12,519 nt of DNA, from the NCBI GenBank assembly GCA_035544835.1, contig DASZZV010000083.1, forward strand, positions 1-12,519. Reading direction: 5' to 3'. The translations under genes were made by a program, and so were the position numbers. Origin of the DNA: DASZZV01 sp035544835 (GTDB lineage Bacteria > Acidobacteriota > Thermoanaerobaculia > Gp7-AA8). The notes beneath the pieces were generated by a model, which saw nothing but the letters and a program-made list of their open reading frames with translations, made no database searches and was not told where the DNA came from. Shown here in pieces: positions 5,904 through 12,312 of this stretch. Position 1 is the stretch's first letter; each line of letters opens with the position of its first letter.

Positions 5904-6653
5904 TCAGCGCAGCCAGCCGGGGAGGATTCCCTGGCGGCGGGCGTCGTCTCGAAATTGATCGTAGGCGCGCTCGGCCCTGGTGACATCGAGCCTGGCGTAG
6001 ACAAGCTGATCTCGAACCTGTTCGAGTTGAATCACCTGATAACTGAACTGCTGCGACTTGTAGCCGAGCGATAGCAGCCCCAGGATATTGTCGTTGAGAC
6101 GCTGTTCTTTTTCGACGAGGAGGACGAGCTCTTCTTTCCTCTGTCGAACGCTCTCCTCGAGCCGTCGGGCCTGGTCTCGCCAGTACCATTCATCATTCTT
6201 ACGGGTGACCTGCACTTCGTCACCGGCGGCGCGCGCCTCCTTCGATACCGGGAGAAGCGGTCGGGGCTGATTGATTGCGCCGGGAGCTCCGCGGCTCTTC
6301 TCGAGCTGGGAAAGAAGCCGCTGCTTCTGCTCGTCCGTGACGCGAATTCGGAGGGGAACCGCGGTCTCCGCCTCCTTCTTCGCCGCGGCTGCGAGCCGGG
6401 CCTGGTCAGCGCTCTTCTGCAGGAGCCTCGCCTCGGACTCATCCGCCAGTCTCTGCGTCGCCGCGAGATCGATCTCGTTCAGGGGGAGCGAGTAAAGGCT
6501 GCCATTGGGCCGATGAAACAGAGCTGTGGCATCACGCGTCGTGATGTCTCCCTTCACCGGGATTCGCTCACCGCTGGTCAGCACGAGGGTGCCCACTGGC
6601 GCCGTAAAGAGGGTTGCCGTGAGCAGCGCCGAGGCGAGGATTGAGTTGGCCAT
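5904..6653 (-). CDS. Exported coiled-coil protein of unknown function
   Basis: The product is not recognised by name. With the start at ATG 6653 it has 249 residues. A short N-terminal hydrophobic segment (about 4-18, SILASALLTATLFTA) looks like a signal peptide. A small beta-rich module at about 22-65 reads GTLVLTSGERIPVKGDI, then a turn with GSLYSLPLNEIDL. A charged helical region (66-120), a Pro-containing linker (122-145) and a long coiled coil at about 155-240 (WYWRDQARRLEESV... to RAERAYDQF) follow. It ends in PGWLR. The frame extends upstream to 6749, but that part has no signal and no ribosome site, whereas GAGAGGA lies 6 bp before ATG 6653. It is followed on the same strand by the exported nuclease-like gene, so a shared envelope or periplasmic role is possible. 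Confidence 0.75.
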   Translation of the reverse strand: MANSILASALLTATLFTAPVGTLVLTSGERIPVKGDITTRDATALFHRPNGSLYSLPLNEIDLAATQRLADESEARLLQKSADQARLAAAAKKEAETAVPLRIRVTDEQKQRLLSQLEKSRGAPGAINQPRPLLPVSKEARAAGDEVQVTRKNDEWYWRDQARRLEESVRQRKEELVLLVEKEQRLNDNILGLLSLGYKSQQFSYQVIQLEQVRDQLVYARLDVTRAERAYDQFRDDARRQGILPGWLR

Positions 6654-6656
6654 GAT

Positions 6657-6667
6657 TTTTCCTCTCA
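6657..6667 (-). promoter_or_regulatory. Shine-Dalgarno deciding the start at 6653
   Basis: On the minus strand GAGAGGA precedes AAAATC and ATG 6653. It sets this start against the longer open frame reaching 6749, which would add 32 charged residues ahead of the signal peptide. Confidence 0.65.
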
Positions 6668-6697
6668 CATCGAAACCACCGGGAACTCGGAACTCTT

Positions 6698-6712
6698 CCG
6701 CCTTCCTGGCGG
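6698..6712. repeat. Short GC hairpin in the leader of the minus-strand gene
   Basis: CCGCC and GGCGG pair around the loop TTCCT. It lies 45 bp before the start at 6653 and would sit in that gene's 5' leader if transcription begins in the AT-rich heptamer region. No function can be assigned. Confidence 0.35.
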
Positions 6713-6740
6713 TCTCGTTACGCCTCTGCTTCTCTTTCTC

Positions 6741-6768
6741 AATTCTCAATTCTTAATTCTCAATTGTC
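6741..6768. repeat. 7-bp tandem repeats (AATTCTC units) in a divergent intergenic region
   Basis: Four consecutive units read AATTCTC, AATTCTT, AATTCTC, AATTGTC. The tract is strongly AT-rich against its surroundings and lies between the divergent genes starting at 6653 and 6789, 6 bp before the TATACA box of the latter. On the minus strand each AATTCTC unit reads GAGAATT, and several junctions give TTGAGA, similar to a -35 box. Promoter use is possible but not shown. Confidence 0.8.
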
Positions 6769-6774
6769 CTTCGC

Positions 6775-6780
6775 TATACA
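6775..6780 (+). promoter_or_regulatory. Possible -10 element of the DUF4149 gene
   Basis: TATACA ends 8 bp before ATG 6789. No Shine-Dalgarno is present in between, and no good -35 is seen 16-18 bp upstream (about 3 of 6 matches in the heptamer tract). If used, transcription would start 1-3 bases before the ATG, giving a nearly leaderless mRNA. Confidence 0.35.
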
Positions 6781-6788
6781 CTGCATCC

Positions 6789-7262
6789 ATGCCGAACTGG
6801 GCCTACCTTGTCGTTTCTTTCCTCTATCACCTCGGTTTGGCTCTCTGGCTGGGCGGAGGGGTGGTGCTGGGCGCGCTCGTCGCCCCCACACTCTTCCGTT
6901 CCCTGGAGAATCGCTCTACGGCTGGCGCCCTTTTTGGACAGATGCTGCGAAAGTACGCGCGGCTCCGCGTTGTCGCCATCGCTCTCGCGGCCGGAGCAGC
7001 AATCGCCAAGAAGCTGTTCTGGGAGCAGCACACACTATTTATCTACAGTCGCTGGATTGTCTTGAGATGGGTATGCCTGGCCGTCATGGCCGGTCTGCTG
7101 GTCTACGAGATCTTCTATCTCGAGAGAGCTATTGCATTGGCACAGAAGGAGATGGCGTCCGACGCTGCCTCGAAGCCCGCTTTCGACAGGCTGCATAAAC
7201 GCGCTGAGTGGTTGATGAAGATTTCCATGTTGGCGGCCGTTGGTGCATTATTCTTTTTCTGA
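6789..7262 (+). CDS. Small four-helix membrane protein, DUF4149/TMEM205-like
   Basis: The 157-residue protein has four hydrophobic segments at about 6-33, 57-74, 86-108 and 143-157, with no signal peptide cleavage site. The N-terminal helix carries HLGLALWLGGGVVLGALVAP followed by LF and, after a loop, STAGALFGQM. That pattern fits the DUF4149/TMEM205 family (a W-x-G-G motif, then P-x-x-F, then AG...G). The biochemical role of this family in bacteria is not established. It starts without a ribosome binding site, with a TATACA box 8 bp ahead. It is 69 bp upstream of the CBS/CorC gene on the same strand, so co-transcription is likely. The membrane topology is clear; the family call is from pattern memory. 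Confidence 0.75.
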   Translation: MPNWAYLVVSFLYHLGLALWLGGGVVLGALVAPTLFRSLENRSTAGALFGQMLRKYARLRVVAIALAAGAAIAKKLFWEQHTLFIYSRWIVLRWVCLAVMAGLLVYEIFYLERAIALAQKEMASDAASKPAFDRLHKRAEWLMKISMLAAVGALFFF

Positions 7263-7331
7263 TTCCCATGGCTAGCGGTGATTTATCTGGAAGTAGCGTT
7301 GCGCGCGTAAATCGCCCGTCGAAGACCCTGC

Positions 7332-8624
7332 ATGGGAAGTAGTCTCACGCCAGGACAGTGGCGACTCCTCGGCGTGGCCTTCGGACTCCTCGTTCTGCTG
7401 TTCGATGCTGCGCGGTACTTCGCCTACCAACTCGGTCCGATGCGGCTTCGCCGCTGGGGAAACGGTGACTCTCGGACCGAGATGAACAGTGAGCGCAGTA
7501 CGCGTTGGTCGGCGTACGATCCCGATCACTTCGCGCTCACTTCCGGGGCCCTGCTGGAGATCTATCTCGGCTGCGCGGTGGCCTTCACCGCCCTGAGTCT
7601 CCAGGATCACGGGATCGTCCGAGGAACTCTGTTCAGCCTCCTCCTGTGGTCGGTTCTGCTGATTGCCTGGAAGTTTCTTCTACTGGTAGTCCCGGAGGAG
7701 CTTGGGGAGAGCATCCTCAAGGCCTTCCTTCCGGTGTTCCGGACCTTTTATCTCCTTTCCTGGCCGCTTCTTTTTCCTTTGAACTGGACTCTCTCGATGG
7801 TCACGACCAAAAGGGAGATCGAAGAGGAGGAGGAAGAAGTCACCGACGAGGAGTTGCAGGCCTACATCGACGTCGGTGAGCAGGAGGGCATTCTCGAAGA
7901 GGGGGACGCGAAGCTGGTACAGTCGATCGTCGACTTCGGCGATGCCATCGTCAAAGAAATCATGACGCCGCGCATCGACATGCAGGCCTTCGACGTGAAC
8001 GGCTCCGTGGAGTCTCTGGCGGAACTGTTCAGCGAATCGAAGTACTCGCGGATTCCCGTCTATGAGAACAACGTCGACCGAATCGTCGGCATCATTCACA
8101 TCAAGGACATTTACGACGTGGTTCTCAGGCGGGAGACGAAGACCGTTCGCGACCTGGCCCGGCCTCCATACATCGTATCGGTGACCAAGAAGGTCTCCGA
8201 TCTTCTGCGGGAGTTCCAGATCGAGCACGAACAGATCGCGGTCGTCGTCGACGAGTACGGCGGAACGGCCGGGATCGTCACCATCGAGGATTTGCTCGAA
8301 GAGATCGTCGGAGAGATCTCGGACGAGCACGAGGATGACGAGCAGTCGATCGTTCCGATTGACGACACCTCATATGTCGTCAATGGTGTTACGAAGGTTC
8401 AGACCATCGAGGAACTGCTCGATACTAAGATCGAGGGAGAAGGCTACGAGACCGTGGCCGGACTGATCTTCGCCGAGACCGGCAGGGTTCCCAAGGTCGG
8501 AGAGACCGTTCGCAAGGGAGGCCTCATCTTTGAAGTGGATCGAGCCGACCGGCGTCGGATCTACAGAGTGAAAATCACCCGCGATCCCGACTGGCGCCCA
8601 GAGAGTGACGAGGAGAGAACGTGA
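7332..8624 (+). CDS. CBS-domain membrane protein of the hemolysin C / CorC (CNNM-like) family
   Basis: The 430-residue inner-membrane protein has hydrophobic segments at about 10-32, 69-90, 98-120 and 131-150. An acidic linker (EEEEEEVTDEELQAYIDVGEQEGILEE, 164-190) follows. Two CBS domains cover about 207-330, opening with VKEIMTPRIDM at 207-217 and closing with VVDEYGGTAGIVTIEDLLEEIVGEI at 305-329. The C-terminal CorC/HlyC domain spans about 340-418. Family members are linked to Mg or Co export and cation homeostasis. The N-terminal DUF21 part is atypical: the usual small-residue S-x-S-E-x-A signature in helix 1 is replaced by VLLFDAARYFAYQLGPMRLRRW. The start has only a weak GAAG 7 bp upstream. 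Its stop overlaps the era start (GTGA), so era is coupled to it; this pairing with era or ybeY is common in bacteria. Confidence 0.88.
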   Translation: MGSSLTPGQWRLLGVAFGLLVLLFDAARYFAYQLGPMRLRRWGNGDSRTEMNSERSTRWSAYDPDHFALTSGALLEIYLGCAVAFTALSLQDHGIVRGTLFSLLLWSVLLIAWKFLLLVVPEELGESILKAFLPVFRTFYLLSWPLLFPLNWTLSMVTTKREIEEEEEEVTDEELQAYIDVGEQEGILEEGDAKLVQSIVDFGDAIVKEIMTPRIDMQAFDVNGSVESLAELFSESKYSRIPVYENNVDRIVGIIHIKDIYDVVLRRETKTVRDLARPPYIVSVTKKVSDLLREFQIEHEQIAVVVDEYGGTAGIVTIEDLLEEIVGEISDEHEDDEQSIVPIDDTSYVVNGVTKVQTIEELLDTKIEGEGYETVAGLIFAETGRVPKVGETVRKGGLIFEVDRADRRRIYRVKITRDPDWRPESDEERT

Positions 8625-9559
8625 CTGACACTACGATTACGACCGAGAGTGTCCCGACCCGTTACGGGATTGTTGCGATCGTCGGCCGTCCGAACGCAGG
8701 GAAGTCGACGCTCCTGAATCGAATTCTCGGCGAGAAGGTATCGATCGTTTCGGACAAGCCGCAGACCACGCGGAATCGAATCGTTGGAATTCTCAACGAG
8801 CCGCGAGGGCAGATCGCTTTTCTCGACACGCCGGGCATCCATCGTCCCCTGCACAAAATGAACGTGCGGATGATGGACCACGTGACGAGCAGTCTCAGCG
8901 AGGCCGACGTCGTGCTGGCCATGATCGATGTCTCTCAGGCTTTTGGTCACGGCGACGAGTTCGTCATCAAGATGCTCTCCGAAATCGAGGCAGAGCGGGC
9001 GAAGCGTTTCGCCATCCTCAACAAAATCGATCTGGTAAAGAAGAACCGTCTTCTTCCGACCATCGAGCAGTACAGCAAGCTCGGCGTGTTCGACGAGATC
9101 ATCCCGGTTTCGGCCGTGTCCGGAGATGGGGTGGACTCGCTGTTGAAGACTCTCTTCAACGCCCTCCCGGCCGGGCCGCCACGATTTCCTCTCGACATCT
9201 ACACCACCCAGCCGGAGCGGTTCCTGGCTGCCGAGCTCCTCCGCGAGAAGCTGTTGCATCACACCTCGAAAGAGCTGCCCTACACGACGGCCGTGGCCAT
9301 CGACAAGTGGGAGGAAGACGAGGAAAAGAACCTGGTGCGCATCTACGCCACGATCTTCGTCGAGCGTGACTCCCAGAAAAAGATCGTCATCGGCAAGGGT
9401 GGCGACATGATCAAGAAAATCGGCACCGAGGCGCGCGTGGAACTGGAGAAAATTCTCGGGACGAGAGTATTCATCGACACGCATGTGGCCGTTCACTCGC
9501 AGTGGCGCGAAGACGAGCGCTTCCTGGGTGAGCTGGAGTGGCCGCTTCCGGGAAGATAG
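8621..9559 (+). CDS. era: GTPase Era, ribosome small-subunit maturation factor
   Basis: Era binds the 3' end of 16S rRNA and couples 30S maturation to growth. The 312-residue protein has an N-terminal GTPase domain with G1 GRPNAGKS at 22-29, switch Thr49-Thr50, G3 DTPG at 69-72, G4 NKID at 134-137 and G5 SAVS at 164-167. Residues from about 205 form the KH domain, with the VIGKGGDMIKKIG loop at 256-268 and the family-typical RVFIDTHVAV ending at 291. The start is GTG at 8621, inside the stop of the previous gene, with GAGGAGAG just upstream. About 14 extra residues precede the usual Era beginning. A repeat element begins in its stop codon region, and the next gene, lysA, converges on it. Confidence 0.97.
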   Translation: MTDTTITTESVPTRYGIVAIVGRPNAGKSTLLNRILGEKVSIVSDKPQTTRNRIVGILNEPRGQIAFLDTPGIHRPLHKMNVRMMDHVTSSLSEADVVLAMIDVSQAFGHGDEFVIKMLSEIEAERAKRFAILNKIDLVKKNRLLPTIEQYSKLGVFDEIIPVSAVSGDGVDSLLKTLFNALPAGPPRFPLDIYTTQPERFLAAELLREKLLHHTSKELPYTTAVAIDKWEEDEEKNLVRIYATIFVERDSQKKIVIGKGGDMIKKIGTEARVELEKILGTRVFIDTHVAVHSQWREDERFLGELEWPLPGR

Positions 9560-9578
9560 GTTTGCAACCTTTGTTCGA
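9558..9578 (+). repeat. Truncated hairpin unit touching the era stop codon
   Basis: AGGTT-TGC-AACCT forms a short stem whose first base lies in the TAG of era. AACCTTTG and then TTCGA follow. It resembles the first hairpin of the two full units at 9579-9691 but lacks the second stem, and looks like a decayed or partial copy. Confidence 0.5.
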
Positions 9579-9623
9579 GTGGCAAAGGTTTGTAACCTTT
9601 GTGCCGTGGCGTCGAGCCACGGC
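9579..9623 (+). repeat. Two-hairpin repeat unit A (BIME/REP-like)
   Basis: The unit opens with GTGG. Hairpin 1 follows: CAAAGGTT, loop TGT, AACCTTTG (9583-9601). Hairpin 2 is GCCGTGGC, loop GTCGA, GCCACGGC (9603-9623). Both stems are perfect 8-bp pairs. The unit is repeated in inverted orientation as unit B. Confidence 0.85.
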
Positions 9624-9647
9624 GTTTCCTTTGATGATTCACAGGGA

Positions 9648-9691
9648 AGTCGGCCTCGACGGCCGACTCAAAGGTTGAAAACCTTTGCCAC
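9648..9691 (-). repeat. Two-hairpin repeat unit B (BIME/REP-like), inverted relative to unit A
   Basis: On the minus strand it opens with GTGG and continues with CAAAGGTT, loop TTC, AACCTTTG, then AGTCGGCC, loop GTCGA, GGCCGACT. The first 23 bases match unit A at 21 positions. The second stem is different in sequence but perfectly paired, and its loop is identical. Together with unit A and a 24-bp spacer (9624-9647) it fills the gap between the convergent era and lysA genes. Confidence 0.85.
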
Positions 9692-9707
9692 CGGAGAAAT
9701 GATTGTC

Positions 9708-10973
9708 CTAAACCTGATCGACCAGCAGCCCCTCAATCGCCTGCCGGCGGCGGACGAGCCTGGCATTTCCACCGGATACGAGAACTTCCGGCGGAAGTAG
9801 ACGCGCGTTGTAAATCGAGGCCATCGAAAAACCGTACGCACCGGCATCGCAGATGGCGAGGATGTCGTCGATCGCCACCCGTGCCACAGGCCGGGTCTCA
9901 ATCTGATCGCTGGCTCTGGTGAAGACATCGCCCGATTCACAGAGGTTGCCGGCCACGATGACATCTTCCATCGGCCCGTCCGGAGACCACGACGCGCGAA
10001 GATGGGAGTCGTCCCCTCGCGACGCGTTGATAATGTGGTGATAGGCGCCGTACTTCGATGGCCGCACGAGATGGTTGAATCCTGTATCGCACCCGACCCA
10101 CCATTGTCCGCCGCTGATACGTTTCGAGGTTACGGTGGTCAGCAGTACGCCGGACTGCGCGACGACGAACCGTCCCGGTTCGAGAATAGCGCGAAGCCCG
10201 CGGTCGAACAGATCCTTTCCCACGGTCGAGTGCAGCGCAGCGGCCAGCTCCTGGAGGGGAAACTCGCGCTCATCGGGGCGGTAGGGGACACTGAGACCTC
10301 CACCGAAATTCACCCACTCCAGAGCCCGAAACGGTTTCGCTTCACGAATGACCGTTTGCGCTGCTTCGACCAGCGGCGTGATGTCGGCGACACCCGACCC
10401 GATATGCGCGTGGAGTCCGACAATCCGCATGTCGCTGCACTCGGCGATCTCGCGAGCCGTCTGCAGCTCGGCGATGTCGAAACCGAACTTGACTCCCATC
10501 CCCGCCGTCACGACGTCGCGATGATGGCCCGCTCCAATGATGGGATTGAGTCGCAGCGCCAGTCGATTTCGAATGCCGAGTCGGAGACATCGATCGAGCT
10601 CCGACATGGAGTTGACGTTGACGATGATGTGCTCGTCTCCGATGCTCAGAAGATCGTCGTCCGAGACATTCGAACAGGTGAACCAGATGTCGGGCCCGGA
10701 GAAGCCGGCGTGTCGCGCCAGAAAAATCTCTCCCGGCGAAACGGCATCGCAGCCAAAGCCGTGATCTTTTACGAGCCTCAGAATCTCGAGATTCGAGTTG
10801 GCCTTCATGGCGTAAAAGAGGCGCGGGTTGATGGCCGAGAAGGCCTCGGTCAGCCTCTGGACCTGACGTTCGATGATGTCCGTTTCGTAAACGTAGAGAG
10901 GCGAGCCGTAGTGCTCGATGAGCTCCGTAGCACTCACGCCTCCGAGTTGGAGAACGCCGTTTGTGAATTCCAT
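9708..10973 (-). CDS. lysA: Diaminopimelate decarboxylase
   Basis: This PLP enzyme converts meso-diaminopimelate to L-lysine, the last step of lysine synthesis. The 421 residues match the fold-type III decarboxylase pattern: YAMKANSN at 54-61 with the Schiff-base Lys57, HIGSG at 190-194, FGGGLSVPY at 223-231, EPGR at 265-268, NLCESGD at 343-349 with active-site Cys345, and GAYGFSMAS at 378-386. The tail motif reads YNARLLPPEVLV, where many homologues have a YN-x-R-P-R form, so a related decarboxylase is a minor alternative. No other lysine gene is nearby. It is transcribed toward era. It has no Shine-Dalgarno; a GTGACA-16-TATGAT promoter ends 9 bp before the ATG, suggesting a leaderless mRNA. 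An octamer from the neighbouring repeat lies in the promoter spacer. Confidence 0.93.
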   Translation of the reverse strand: MEFTNGVLQLGGVSATELIEHYGSPLYVYETDIIERQVQRLTEAFSAINPRLFYAMKANSNLEILRLVKDHGFGCDAVSPGEIFLARHAGFSGPDIWFTCSNVSDDDLLSIGDEHIIVNVNSMSELDRCLRLGIRNRLALRLNPIIGAGHHRDVVTAGMGVKFGFDIAELQTAREIAECSDMRIVGLHAHIGSGVADITPLVEAAQTVIREAKPFRALEWVNFGGGLSVPYRPDEREFPLQELAAALHSTVGKDLFDRGLRAILEPGRFVVAQSGVLLTTVTSKRISGGQWWVGCDTGFNHLVRPSKYGAYHHIINASRGDDSHLRASWSPDGPMEDVIVAGNLCESGDVFTRASDQIETRPVARVAIDDILAICDAGAYGFSMASIYNARLLPPEVLVSGGNARLVRRRQAIEGLLVDQV

Positions 10974-10982
10974 GCGGCCGAG

Positions 10983-11010
10983 ATCATAACTTGCAAAGGT
11001 TCGGTGTCAC
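10983..11010 (-). promoter_or_regulatory. Sigma70-like promoter of lysA
   Basis: On the minus strand the -35 GTGACA (11010-11005, 5 of 6) and the -10 TATGAT (10988-10983, 5 of 6) are 16 bp apart. The -10 ends 9 bp before ATG 10973, so the start point would fall about 2-4 bases before the start codon. The spacer contains AACCTTTG, the octamer of the 9558-9691 repeats. Confidence 0.65.
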
Positions 11011-11018
11011 CTCTGACC

Positions 11019-11046
11019 TTGCGTCGAGCCCTTTACCGAATATGAT
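11019..11046 (+). promoter_or_regulatory. Probable promoter of the MFS transporter gene
   Basis: TATGAT at 11041-11046 ends 9 bp before ATG 11056. A weak -35, TTGCGT (11019-11024, 3 of 6), stands 16 bp upstream. Box, spacer length and distance to the ATG equal those of the divergent lysA promoter. No Shine-Dalgarno is present. Confidence 0.5.
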
Positions 11047-11055
11047 CACTCCGCC

Positions 11056-12297
11056 ATGGAGAGCGGAAGCGGGGGAGAGACGGGCTACTGGGCGCTGCTT
11101 CGCGGCAATCGAAACTTCCGCCTTCTCTACATCGGCACGCTCATCAGCCTGGCTGGTGACTGGTTTCTCACCGTGGCGTTGCTCGACCTCGTGCTCGAGC
11201 TCTCCGGCCTAGCTTCACTGGCGTCGCTCATGGTCGTCTGTCAGACCATCCCCGTCTTTCTGGTCACGCCCTTTGCCGGACATCTGGCCGATAAGCTGGA
11301 TCGGCGAAAGCTCATGATCACGACCGATGTGATTCGCGCTTTCGCCTGTCTGCTTCCGCTTCTGGCGACCTCACGGGCGACGCTCCCTTTCGCCTTTCTG
11401 GGTGTCATCGTCATCGCTGTCGGTTCGGCCTGCTTCGAGCCCGCCTCCGCCGCGGCCTTGCCGAACCTTGTGGCAGAGGGTGAGCTCGGTCGCGCCAATG
11501 TTCTCTTCGGCTCGGCCTGGGGAACGATGCTAGCGGTGGGCGCCGCCCTCGGGGGTCTCGTCACCGCCCGCTTCGGACGGAACGTTTCTTTTCTTTCGGA
11601 CGCTCTCAGCTTCCTGCTCTCGGCGTTGCTTCTCTATCTGGTCAAAGCATCTTTCTCCGAAGTGAGATCCCACGAGCATCCGCCGTTCTTGAAGTCAGTC
11701 CGCGAGACGTTTGGCTACGCCCGAAACAATCCTCGCGTTCTGGCGCTGCTGGTTTCGAAGGGTGGATATGGAATCGGCGCCGGAGTCGTGGCGATGCTCA
11801 GCGTCTTCGGACGCCAGGTCTTTCACGCCGGCGCGTACGGCATCGGTCTTCTGTATGCGACACGCGGGATCGGCGCGCTGGCCGGTCCTTTCATCCTCCG
11901 TGGAATCAGTAAGTCAAACGATCAGCAATACCGCTGGATCTCGGCGGCTGTCGCCCTGTTCGGCCTCGGTTACATCGGCCTGGCGTCTTCTGGCTCTCTT
12001 CTCATCGGCTCCATCGCCATATGTCTCGCCCATCTCGGTGGCGGCGCGCAATGGCTGACCTCGACCTTCGGTCTGCAGCGCGAAGTCCCCGATCACATTC
12101 GAGGGCGTGTCTTCGCGGTCGACTATGGTCTGGTCACGCTCACGATGAGTTTCTCGAGCCTGCTGGTCGGCACGATGTCGGATCGATTCGGGCCCAGGCC
12201 GGCCACGGCCGCCACGGCGTCGCTGTGTATCGCCTGGGCGGTGGGGTGGGGGGTGTTGACGTGGAAGCTCTGGAAGCCACGAGAGAGCGTTTCGTAG
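11056..12297 (+). CDS. Major facilitator superfamily transporter (DHA3/EntS-like)
   Basis: The 413-residue inner-membrane protein has about twelve hydrophobic segments. NRNFRLLYIGTLISLAGDWF at 19-38 opens helix 1 in the form usual for DHA3-type exporters. The cytoplasmic loop after helix 2 carries motif A as GHLADKLDRRK at 75-85. A second, weaker version near the C-terminal half reads GTMSDRFGPRP. A hydrophilic central loop (about 199-222) separates the halves. Relatives export macrolides, siderophores or other small molecules by proton antiport, but the substrate cannot be read from sequence. The gene is alone, divergent from lysA, with a TATGAT box 9 bp before the ATG. Its stop is followed by repeats, not by a clear terminator. 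Confidence 0.88.
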   Translation: MESGSGGETGYWALLRGNRNFRLLYIGTLISLAGDWFLTVALLDLVLELSGLASLASLMVVCQTIPVFLVTPFAGHLADKLDRRKLMITTDVIRAFACLLPLLATSRATLPFAFLGVIVIAVGSACFEPASAAALPNLVAEGELGRANVLFGSAWGTMLAVGAALGGLVTARFGRNVSFLSDALSFLLSALLLYLVKASFSEVRSHEHPPFLKSVRETFGYARNNPRVLALLVSKGGYGIGAGVVAMLSVFGRQVFHAGAYGIGLLYATRGIGALAGPFILRGISKSNDQQYRWISAAVALFGLGYIGLASSGSLLIGSIAICLAHLGGGAQWLTSTFGLQREVPDHIRGRVFAVDYGLVTLTMSFSSLLVGTMSDRFGPRPATAATASLCIAWAVGWGVLTWKLWKPRESVS

Positions 12298-12312
12298 GAG
12301 ACGGGGTCTTGT

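Noticed and set aside
6654..6749. N-terminal extension of the unknown exported protein
   Set aside because: The added residues are charged, would bury the signal peptide and have no ribosome site, while GAGAGGA precedes ATG 6653.
7680..8330. 216-codon open frame on the minus strand opposite the CBS domains
   Set aside because: Antisense to the strongly conserved CBS region; Asp/Val/Leu-rich pattern reflects the complementary codons.
8561..9496. 311-codon open frame on the minus strand opposite era
   Set aside because: Antisense to the GTPase and KH motifs of Era, with a composition rich in His/Asp/Arg typical of a complementary-frame shadow.
9560..9707. Intrinsic terminators of era and lysA formed by the hairpins
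   Set aside because: Stems are strong but none is followed by a run of T on either strand, so classical intrinsic termination is not supported; the repeated, inverted layout fits a dispersed element better.
10002..11045. 347-codon open frame on the plus strand opposite lysA
   Set aside because: It lies antisense to a fully conserved diaminopimelate decarboxylase, reads as a low-complexity Arg/Asp-rich product and has no ribosome site. It is a by-product of GC-rich codon use.
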